Assembly: GCF_046630445.1 (NCBI RefSeq)
Contig: NC_092343.1
Location: 133,913,501 to 133,977,500, forward strand
Reading direction: 5' to 3'
Source: Rutidosis leptorrhynchoides
Lineage: Eukaryota > Streptophyta > Magnoliopsida > Asterales > Asteraceae
DNA: 64,000 bases
Shown: one piece after another, positions 1 through 10,637 of the stretch
Numbering within the stretch: the first letter of the stretch is position 1
How the letters are laid out: each line of letters begins with the position of its first letter
Notes under the pieces: model-generated
Seen by the model: the letters and a program-made list of their open reading frames with translations, nothing else
Told to the model about the DNA's origin: nothing
Database searches by the model: none
Made by a program: the position numbers and the translations under genes

Positions 1-533
1 ATATTCTTATATATGCATCTTGTTATTGTCGGTTACCAGGTGTTCACCATATGAATGATTTTTATCTCTATGTATGGGATGTGTATTGAAATATGAAATC
101 TTGTGGTCTATTGTTACGATTTGATATATATAGGTTAAACCTATAACTCACCAACATTTTTGTTGACGTTTTAAGCATGTTTATTCTCAGGTGATTATTA
201 AGAGCTTCCGCTGTCGCATACTTAAATAAGGACAAGATTTGGAGTCCATGCTTGTATGATATTGTGTAAAAACTGCATTCAAGAAACTTATTTTGTTGTA
301 ACATATTTGTATTGTAAACCATTATGTAATGGTCGTGTGTAAACAGGATATATTAGATTATCATTATTTGATAATCTACGTAAAGCTTTTTAAACCTTTA
401 TTGATGAAATAAAGGTTATGGTTTGTTTAAAAATGAATGCAGTCTTTGAAAAACGTCTCATATAGAGGTCAAAACCTCGCAACGAAATCAATTAATATGG
501 AACGTTTTTAATCAATAAGAACGGGACATTTCA
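1..533 (+). mobile_element. 3' terminal part of a family-A LTR, plus orientation (copy A0)
   Basis: This segment is the reverse complement of the first ~530 bases of the LTR at 4774-8024, with few differences. It ends at 533 in CATTTCA, the exact LTR terminus in sense orientation. The next base, 534, lies inside the reverse transcriptase region of A1, which runs the opposite way. The simplest reading is that a second family-A element (or solo LTR) inserted in inverted orientation into A1; its left end and the rest of A1 lie outside the window. The expected target duplication on this side is CATAA (534-538); the matching copy cannot be seen. Confidence 0.85.
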
Positions 534-2786
534 CATAAGGTCCATGAACACAGCTGGTGCATTAGTTAAACCAAACGGCATGACCATAAACTCGTAATGA
601 CCGTAACGTGTTCTGAAAGCAGTCTTTGGAATATCATCTTCTTTCACCCGCATTTGATGATACCCGGAACGTAAGTCAATCTTTGAATAAACAGACGAGC
701 CTTGTAGTTGATCAAATAAGTCATCGATTCTCGGTAGTGGGTAGCGGTTCTTGATGGTAAGTTTGTTCAACTCTCGGTAGTCGATACACAACCTGAATGT
801 ACCATCTTTCTTCTTGACAAACAAAACAGGAGCTCCCCACGGTGATGTGCTTGGTCGAATGAAACCACGCTCTAAAAGTTCTTGTAATTGGCTTTGTAGT
901 TCTTTCATCTCGCTGGGTGCGAGTCTGTAAGGAGCACGAGCTATTGGTGCAGCTCCTGGTACAAGATCTATTTGAAATTCAACGGATCGATGTGGGGATA
1001 ATCCTGGTAATTCTTTCGGAAATACATCGGGAAATTCTTTTGCAATGGGAACATCATTGATGCTCTTTTCTTCAGTTTGTACTTTCTCGACGTGTGCTAG
1101 AACAGCATAGCAACCTTTTCTTATTAGTTTTTGTGCCTTCAAATTACTAATAAGATGTAGCTTCGTGTTGCCCTTTTCTCCGTACACCATTAAGGGTTTT
1201 CCTTTTTCTCGTATAATGCGAATTGCATTTTTGTAACAAACGATCTCTGCTTTCACTTCTTTCAACCAGTCCATACCGATTATCACATCAAAACTCCCTA
1301 ACTCTACTGGTATCAAATCAATCTTAAATGTTTCGGTAACCAGTTTAATTTCTCGATTCCGACATATATTATCTGCTGAAATTAATTTACCATTTGCTAA
1401 TTCGAGTAAAAATTTACTATCCAAAGGCGTCAATGGACAACTTAATTTAGCACAAAAATCTCTACTCATATAGCTTCTATCCGCACCCGAATCAAATAAA
1501 ACGTAAGCAGATTTATTGTCAATAAGAAACGTACCCGTAACAAGCTCCGGGTCTTCCTGTGCCTCTGCCGCATTAATATTGAAAACTCTTCCGCGGCCTT
1601 GTCCATTCGTGTTCTCCTGGTTCGGGCAATTTCTAATAATGTGGCCTGGTTTTCCACATTTATAACAAACTACATTGGCATAACTTGCTCCGACACTACT
1701 TGCTCCGCCATTACTCGTTCCGACACCATTTGTTCCTTTCGTTCTATTAACCCCTGGTCCGTAGACATCACACTTCGCCGCGCTATGACCATTTCTTTTA
1801 CACTTGTTGCAAAATTTGGTGCAGAACCCTGAGTGATACTTTTCACACCTTTGGCATAGCTGCTTCTGATTGCTGTTGTTGTTGCGGTTATTATTGTTGT
1901 TGGGATGATTGTTGTAGCTGCTGCTGTTGTTGTTGTTGTTGTTGTTGTTGTTGGGCCGTTTGTTGTAGTTGCGATTGATGTTGCGATTGTTGGGATAATT
2001 GTTGCGATTATTGTTGTAATTACTGTTGTTGTTGTATTGGTGATTCTTATCACCGTTTTCCTCCCACTTTCTTTTGACTTGCTTCACATTGGCCTCTTCA
2101 GCAGTCTGTTCTTTAATTCTTTCTTCAATCTGGTTCACTAGTTTGTGAGCCATTCTACATGCCTGTTGTATGGAGGCGGGCTCGTGTGAACTTATATCTT
2201 CTTGGATTCTTTCCGGTAATCCTTTCACAAACGCGTCGATCTTCTCTTCCTCATCTTCGAATGCTCCCGGACACAATAGGCACAATTCTGTGAATCGTCT
2301 TTCGTACGTGGTAATATCAAATCCTTGGGTTCGTAACCCTCTAAGTTCTGTCTTGAGCTTATTGACCTCGGTTCTGGGACGGTACTTCTCGTTCATCAAG
2401 TGCTTGAATGCTGACCACGGTAGTGCGTACGCATCGTCTTGTCCCACTTGCTCTAGATAGGTATTCCACCATGTTAACGCAGAACCTGTGAAGGTATGTG
2501 TAGCGTACTTCACTTTGTCCTCTTCAGTACACTTACTTATGGCAAACACCGATTCAACCTTCTCGGTCCACCGTTTCTATCCGATCGGTCCTTCGGTTCC
2601 ATCAAATTCCAAAGGTTTGCAGGCAGTAAATTCTTTGTAGGTGCATCCTACATGATTTCCTGTACTGCTAGATCCAAGGTTATTGTTGGTATGTAGCGCA
2701 GCCTGTACTGCGGCTATGTTTGAAGCTAGAAAAGTACGGAATTCCTCTTCATTCATATTCACAGTGTGTCGAGTAGTCGGTGCCAT
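531..2786 (-). pseudogene. gag-protease-reverse transcriptase of A1, interrupted
   Basis: Retrotransposon polyprotein, likely starting at the ATG at 2784-2786 (protein starts MAPTTRH; an upstream in-frame ATG at 2820-2822 also exists). In order: gag with the WWN and RRFTEL-type helices, an asparagine-rich linker, two CCHC knuckles ([14 protein letters not shown] and [14 protein letters not shown]), an aspartic protease with DSGA near 1482-1493, and RT from the VKKKDGTFR region to [10 protein letters not shown]. An in-frame amber codon at 2577-2579 breaks gag at about residue 70 where A2 has Leu. The frame ends at 531-533, where the stop TGA is the first three bases of the inserted A0 LTR. RNase H and integrase are missing. 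It cannot encode a working polyprotein. Confidence 0.92.
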
Positions 2787-2918
2787 TTCTTTCAAAATAG
2801 TCAAATGGAACAAGTTAATCATACAGAATATTAAGAGTAGTTAATAGTATTTCGTAGCATAATATGAACTCATTTATAAAAGCTTTTTCTTCATATTAGC
2901 GTTTTATAAGTTTAAATT

Positions 2919-2939
2919 CGGGTAGTACCTACCCGTTAA
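2919..2939 (-). promoter_or_regulatory. internal copy of the polypurine-tract motif with hairpin
   Basis: On the minus strand the 15-mer TTAACGGGTAGGTAC (2925-2939) is identical to the polypurine tract that abuts the 3' LTR in A2 and in element C. Here it lies between the F-box ORF and gag and overlaps a small inverted repeat, CGGGTAG/CTACCCG with a 3-base loop (2919-2935). It could be a central polypurine tract or a recombination scar; function is not shown. Confidence 0.6.
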
Positions 2940-3127
2940 GTTCATACTTAGTAGCTAATATACAATTCAACTACTACAATTCTATATGAAAAACTGATTA
3001 TAATAATATTTCGCGTTCAAACTTTTATACAATATTTTACAAACTTACAATACCGCTTATTTTACATAAAGCATGAAATATACCACACAATAACTTTGAT
3101 ACAAGATAGTTGTGAAGATAATTCTAG

Positions 3128-3811
3128 CTAGTACACAGGTCGTTCAGCAAAGGCAATAAAGACACGTAATTCATACGTCCAGAAACAAGTCATGCATTCT
3201 GGTTTTACTAGGACTACTTCCCATCCTTGGTCTTGTGGAACATAACCGTTATGGCCGTTGATAAGACAGCGTGTTGTAACTTCGTCAAAGGGACGAGGGT
3301 TACGTAATGTCCAACAGTCCTGTAACAATCTAAAAACCTCATTTCTTACCCCAATTACCGACTCCGTCACTTGTGGAAACGTTTTGTTTAATAGTTGTAG
3401 CCCGATGTTCTTGTTCTCACTTTGGTGAGAAGCGAACATTACTAATCCGTAAGCATAACATGCTTCTTTATGTTGCATGTTAGCCGCTTTTTCTAAATCA
3501 CGAAGTCCAATATTCGGATATATTGAGTCAAAATAATTTCTTAACCCGTTGCGTAAAATAGCATTTAGGTTCCCCGCAATATATGCGTCAAAGTAAACAC
3601 ATCGTAACTTATGGGTTTCCCAATGTGATATCCCCCATCTTTCAAATGAAAGTCTCTTATAAACCAAGACATTCTTGGAACGTTCTTCGAATGTCTTACA
3701 AACTGATCTCGCCTTAAATAGTTGTGCCGAAGAATTCTGACCGACTTTAGACAAGATTTCATCAATCATGTCTCCGGGTAGGTCTCTTAAAATATTGGGT
3801 TGTCTATCCAT
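3128..3811 (-). CDS. F-box protein with Sel1-like repeats, carried inside retrotransposon A1
   Basis: Open frame of 227 residues in sense with the element, between the acidic ORF and gag. Residues ~8-55 match an F-box: a leucine-proline start (LRDLPGDMIDEILSKVG), then SSAQLFKARSVCKTF and a KRLSF end. F-box domains bind SKP1 and link substrates to SCF ubiquitin ligases. Residues ~85-150 carry Sel1-like features (IGLRDLEKAA, HKEACYAYGLVMF, NIGLQLLNKTF). This order is known from plant F-box proteins of the At2g35280/At1g67340 type; no MYND finger is seen. The homologue in A2 (54238-54879) has seven substitutions over 213 residues and a stop 14 residues early. There is no signal peptide or membrane segment. 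No virus-like or retroelement domain was recognised, so capture of a host gene is inferred. Confidence is high for F-box, moderate for Sel1. Confidence 0.82.
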   Translation of the reverse strand: MDRQPNILRDLPGDMIDEILSKVGQNSSAQLFKARSVCKTFEERSKNVLVYKRLSFERWGISHWETHKLRCVYFDAYIAGNLNAILRNGLRNYFDSIYPNIGLRDLEKAANMQHKEACYAYGLVMFASHQSENKNIGLQLLNKTFPQVTESVIGVRNEVFRLLQDCWTLRNPRPFDEVTTRCLINGHNGYVPQDQGWEVVLVKPECMTCFWTYELRVFIAFAERPVY

Positions 3812-3949
3812 TTTGTGTTTTTATACTGTAAAATAGACAAGAGTTAGATTCATAAAAAAAAATACTTATTAATACAAGCAATTTTTACATATATCATAAA
3901 GCATAAGCACACTATATTACATATATTACACCACACGAATACAACTATC

Positions 3950-4564
3950 TTATTCCGACTCGCTTGTTTCTTCTTCTTCGGTTTTGGTTCGTTTTGCCAA
4001 GTTTCTAGGGATATATGATGTTCCCCTAATACGAGCCGTCGTTATCCACATTGGTTTAGAAAAACCTGGTGGTTTAGAGGTTCCCGGGTCATTGTTACAA
4101 CTTAAGGACTTCGGGGGTTGACGATACATATAAAGTTCATCGGGGTTGGAATTAGATTTCTCTATTTTTATGCCCTTTCCCTTGTTATTTTCTTTTGCCT
4201 TTTTAAATTCAGTTGGGATAATTTCTATAACATCATCGGAATTCTCGTCAGAATCCGATTCATCGGAGAATTGGTAATCCTCCCAATATTTTGCTTCCTT
4301 GGCGGAAACACCATTGACCATAATTAACCTTGGTTGGTTGGTTGAGGATTTTCTTTTACTTAACCGTTTTATTATTTCCCCCACCGGTTCTACTTCTTCA
4401 TCCGGTTCCGATTCTTCTTCCGGTTCCGATTCTTCTTTCGGTTCCGACTCTTCTTCCGGTTCCTCTTCGGGAACTTGTGAATCAGTCCACGAATCATTCC
4501 AATTTACATTTGACTCTTCATTATTATTAGGTGAGTCAATGGGACTTGTTCTAGAGGTAGACAT
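3950..4564 (-). CDS. acidic, low-complexity protein of unknown function, first ORF of A1
   Basis: Open frame of 204 residues, the first ORF after the primer-binding site, ATG at 4562-4564. The N-terminus is Ser/Asn-rich, residues ~33-60 are tandem EEE-SEP units (EPEEESEP, EPKEESEP, EPDEEVEP), then comes a basic patch (IIKRLSKRKSS), a second acidic stretch (SDESDSDENSDDV), a lysine-rich segment and a conserved C-terminal block (KPPGFSKPMWITTARIRGTSYIPRNLAKR). No catalytic motif is visible and I do not recognise the family. Composition would suit a disordered nuclear or chromatin-binding protein, but that is a guess. A2 has the same ORF with a stop at codon 18. Element C has a decayed ORF of similar style at the matching place (21458-21841). 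Confidence 0.7.
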   Translation of the reverse strand: MSTSRTSPIDSPNNNEESNVNWNDSWTDSQVPEEEPEEESEPKEESEPEEESEPDEEVEPVGEIIKRLSKRKSSTNQPRLIMVNGVSAKEAKYWEDYQFSDESDSDENSDDVIEIIPTEFKKAKENNKGKGIKIEKSNSNPDELYMYRQPPKSLSCNNDPGTSKPPGFSKPMWITTARIRGTSYIPRNLAKRTKTEEEETSESE

Positions 4565-4759
4565 CTATCACATAATATCAAACGCGTTAAGAGATTAATA
4601 TATCACATAATATTCACATGTTAAAAATATATAGTTTCCAACAAAATTTGTTAAGCAATCATTTTTCAAGTAAACACGGTCGAAGTCCAGACTTACTAAT
4701 GCATCCTAACAAACTCGATAAGACACACTAATGCAAAATTCTGGTTCTCTAAGACCAAC

Positions 4760-4771
4760 GCTCTGATACCA
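4760..4771 (-). promoter_or_regulatory. primer-binding site for initiator tRNA-Met (A1)
   Basis: The minus strand reads TGGTATCAGAGC two bases inside the 5' LTR end, a perfect match to the usual plant initiator tRNA-Met primer site. It fixes the 5' LTR as the right-hand one. Confidence 0.93.
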
Positions 4772-4773
4772 AC

Positions 4774-7700
4774 TGAAATGTCCCGTTCTTATTGATTAAA
4801 AACGTTCCATATTAATTGATTTCGTTGCGAGGTTTTGACCTCTATATGAGACATTTTTCAAAGACTGCATTCATTTTTAAAACAAACCATAACCTTTATT
4901 TCATAGATAAAGGTTTTAAAAAGATTTACGTAGATTATCAAATAATGATAATCTAAAATATCCTGTTTACACACGACCATTACATAATGGTTTACAATAC
5001 AATTATGTTACAACAAAATAAGTTTCTTGAATACAGTTTTTACACAATATCATACAAGCATGGACTCCAAATCTCGTCCTTATTTAAGTATGCGATAGCG
5101 GAAGCTCTTAATAATCACCTGAGAACAAACATGCTTAAAACGTCAACAAAAATGTTGGTGAGTTATAGGTTTAACCTATATATATCAAATCATAATAATA
5201 GACCACAAGATTTCATATTTCAATACACATCCCATACATAGAGATAAAAATCATTCATATGGTGAACACCTGGTAACCGACATTAACAAGATGCATATAT
5301 AAGAATATCCCCATCATTCCAGGACACCCTTCGGATATGATATAAATTTCGAAGTACTAAAGCATCCGGTACTTTGGATGGGGTTTGTTAGGCCCAATAG
5401 ATCTATCTTTAGGATTCGCGTCAATTAGGGTGTCTGTTCCCTAATTCTTAGATTACCAGACTTAATAAAAAGGGGCATATTCGATTTCAATAATTCAACC
5501 ATAGAATGTAGTTTCACGTACTTGTGTCTATTTTGTAAATCATTTATAAAACCTGCATGTATTCTCATCCCAAAAATATTAGATTTTAAAAGTGGGACTA
5601 TAACTCACTTTCACAGATTTTTACTTCGTCGGGAAGTAAGACTTGGCCACTGGTTGATTCACGAACCTATAACAATATATACATATATATCAAAGTATGT
5701 TCAAAATATATTTACAACACTTTTAATATATTTTGATGTTTTAAGTTTATTAAGTCAGCTGTCCTCGTTAGTAACCTACAACTAGTTGTCCACAGTTAGA
5801 TGTACAGAAATAAATCGATAAATATTATCTTGAATCAATCCACGACCCAGTGTATACGTATCTCAGTATTGATCACAACTCAAACTATATATATTTTGGA
5901 ATCAACCTCAACCCTGTATAGCTAACACCAACATTCACATATAGAGTGTCTATGGTTGTTCCGAAATATATATAGATGTGTCGACATGATAGGTCAAAAC
6001 ATTGTATACGTGTCTATGGTATCTCAAGATTACATAATATACAATACAAGTTGATTAAGTTATGGTTGGAATAGATTTGTTACCAATTTTCACGTAGCTA
6101 AAATGAGAAAAATTATCTAATCTTGTTTTACCCATAACTTCTTCATTTTAAATTTTTTTGAGTGAATCAAATTGCTATGGTTTCATATTGAACCCTATTT
6201 TATGAATCTAAACAGAAAAAGTATAGGTTTATAGTCGGAAAAATAAGTTACAAGTCGTTTTTGTAAAGGTAGTCATTTCAGTCGAAAGAACGACGTCTAG
6301 ATGACCATTTTAGAAAACATACTTCCACTTTGAGTTTAACCATAATTTTTGGATATAGTTTCATGTTCATAATAAAAATCATTTTCTCAGAATAACAACT
6401 TTTAAATCAAAGTTTATCATAGTTTTTAATTAACTAACCCAAAACAGCCCGCGGTGTTACTACGACGGCGTAAATCCGGTTTTACGGTGTTTTTCGTGTT
6501 TTCAGGTTTTAAATCATTAAGTTAGCATATCATATAGATATAGAACATGTGTTTAGTTGATTTTAAAAGTCAAGTTAGAAGGATTAACTTTTGTTTGCGA
6601 ACAAGTTTAGAATTAACTAAACTATGTTCTAGTGATTACAAGTTTAAACCTTCGAATAAGATAGCTTTATATGTATGAATCGAATGATGTTATGAACATC
6701 ATTACTACCTTAAGTTCCTTGGATAAACCTACTGGAAAAGAGAAAAATGGATCTAGCTTCAACGGATCCTTGGATGGCTCGAAGTTCTTGAAGCAGAATC
6801 ATGACACGAAAACAAGTTCAAGTAAGATCATCACTTGAAATAAGATTGTTATAGTTATAGAAATTGAACCAAAGTTTGAATATGATTATTACCTTGTATT
6901 AGAATGATAACCTACTGTAAGAAACAAAGATTTCTTGAGGTTGGATGATCAACTTACAAGATTGGAAGTGAGCTAGCAAACTTGAAAGTATTCTTGATTT
7001 TATGAAACTAGAACTTTTGAAATTTATGAAGAACACTTAGAACTTGAAGATAGAACTTGAGAGAGATCAATTAGATGAAGAAAATTGAAGATTGAAAGTG
7101 TTTGTAGGTGTTTTTGGTCGTTGGTGTATGGATTAGATATAAAGGATATGTAATTTTGTTTTCATGTAAATAAGTCATGAATGATTACTCATATTTTTGT
7201 AATTTTATGAGATATTTCATGCTAGTTGCCAAATGATAGTTCCCACATGTGTTAGGTGACTCACATGGGCTGCTAAGAGCTGATCATTGGAGTGTATATA
7301 CCAATAGTACATACATCTAAAAGCTGTGTATTGTACGAGTACGAATACGGGTGCATACGAGTAGAATTGTTGATGAAACTGAACGAGGATGTAATTGTAA
7401 GCATTTTTGTTAAGTAGAAGTATTTTGATAAGTGTATTGAAGTCTTTCAAAAGTGTATAAATACATATTAAAACACTACATGTATATACATTTTAACTGA
7501 GTCGTTAAGTCATTGTTAGTCGTTACATGTAAATGTTGTTTTGAAACCTTTAGGTTAACGATCTTGTTAAATGTTGTTAACCCAATGTTTATAATATCAA
7601 AATAGATTTTAAATTATTATATTATCATGATATTATGATGTACGAATATCTCTTAATATGATATATATACATTAAATGTCGTTACAACGATAATCGTTAC

Positions 7701-8024
7701 ATATATGTCTCGTTTCAAAATCATTAAGTTAGTAGTCTTGTTTTTACATATGTAGTTCATTGTTAATATAATTAATGATATGTTTACTTATCATAATATC
7801 ATGTTAACTATATATATAACCATATATATGTCATCATATAGTTTTTACAAGTTTTAACGTTCGTGAATCACCGGTCAACTTGGGTGGTCAATTGTCTATA
7901 TGAAACATATTTCGATTAATCAAGTCTTAACAAGTTTGATTGCTTAACATGTTGGAAACATTTAATCATGTAAATATCAATCTCTATTAATATATATAAA
8001 CATGGAAAAGTTCGGGTCACTACA
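4774..8024 (-). repeat. 5' LTR of A1, 3251 bp
   Basis: Plus strand begins TGAAATGTCCC (4774) and ends GGGTCACTACA (8024), so the sense LTR is TGTAGTGACCC...CATTTCA. It is nearly identical to the two A2 LTRs and, inverted over the overlap, to 1-533. Near its sense 3' end it holds the covarying hairpin (5144-5157) and the TTCTCAGGT motif. Short open frames on both strands recur in every copy but look incidental. Confidence 0.93.
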
Positions 8025-9789
<1,765 letters not shown>

Positions 9790-9790
<1 letters not shown>

Positions 9791-10637
9791 GTTGAAAAGG
9801 ATTTGTAATTGAATTTGGAAACGGCCTGTTTGATATTATAATTAATTTAATAATAAATATAAATATCTTAATAATGATAAAAATACTAATAATAAATGAT
9901 AACACAAAAATGATAAAAAAATAATGCGTTTAATAATAATTAATAATAATGATAACCATAATAAAAATGATAGATTTTTATTGATAATAGTTATAATAAT
10001 TATAAAAGTAATAATCATAATGATGTAACAATTTATATGTATTAAACTTTATATTTATGTATTATAATTTTAATAATATTAATAATACTTGTATTACTAC
10101 TAATATTAATATTTATATTTTAATGAAAGTAATGATAACAATCTGAATTTAATAATTATATTTTTCACATGTTATTACATATATTAATATTACAATTTAT
10201 TACTTATGTATTGTTTATTCTTTATACAATATATAATTTAATTATTACATATAATAATACCTATACATAAAATTCCTATATATTTATGTGTATAGACTTA
10301 TTACAACATATATGTTATATTAATTGTGTATATGATTCATTTATATATTTATTTTAATTATTTTATATATTACTCTACATATTTAATCCAAATGATTAAA
10401 TGGTATTATATTTATTTAACTTAATATATACACTTATATTTATATATATGTGTACATATATTTAATTATATTTTTATTTATAAATTGTTCGTAAATCGTC
10501 GGGAATAGTCAAGGTCAAATGCATTCATGAAAAATAGTTCAAACAATTTGAGACTCAGTTTAATAGACTTTGCTTATCGTGTCAGAATCTTATAAAGATC
10601 AAGTTTAAATTTGGTCGGAAATTCTCGGGTCGTCACA
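9790..10637 (-). mobile_element. LTR terminus of element E, related to the LTR of element C
   Basis: Read on the minus strand from 10637, it starts TGTGACGACCCGAGAATTTC and follows the first ~160 bases of the C LTR (16555 onward) closely: the CGACACGATAAGCAAAGTCT-type block, the GAGTCTC block and the GACTATTCCCGACGATT block are all shared. Beyond that it turns into very AT-rich sequence, as the C LTR does. The edge at 10637 is sharp; the left limit given is approximate. The right flank is internal sequence of element B, so E appears to be inserted in B. Expected target duplication is ATATG at 10638-10642; its partner is not visible. Confidence 0.7.

Larger units (their letters stand above)
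534..8024 (-). mobile_element. Ty3/gypsy element A1, 5' half (LTR, PBS, two extra ORFs, gag, protease, partial RT)
   Basis: Minus-strand LTR retrotransposon. Reading leftward: 5' LTR 8024-4774 (TG...CA ends), tRNA-Met primer-binding site, acidic ORF, F-box ORF, then gag-protease-RT, cut at 534 by inverted copy A0. It is nearly identical to the matching part of the complete element A2 at 46000-59093. The base run after the LTR, 8025-8029 (CCCGT), is the probable right target duplication; the left partner is outside the window. The polyprotein arrangement and C-terminal style of A2 suggest a chromovirus (Tekay/Del-like); that clade name is inferred. Confidence 0.9.

Noticed and set aside
1905..2141. 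Plus-strand frame rich in Val and Ile in A1 (also 52967-53209 in A2)
   Set aside because: Antisense of the Asn-rich linker of gag.
3950..4564. Reading the acidic ORF as a viral movement or envelope protein
   Set aside because: No membrane segment, signal peptide or known motif.
4987..5241. 84-codon open frame in the family-A LTR, also at 46211-46465, 56053-56307 and inverted at 68-322
   Set aside because: It recurs only because the LTR copies are nearly identical. It runs antisense to the element, crosses the conserved hairpin and has no recognisable domain.
5522..5785. 87-codon antisense frame and 77-codon sense frame (7217-7450) repeated in each family-A LTR
   Set aside because: Same reason: copies of a young LTR, no domain, skewed composition.
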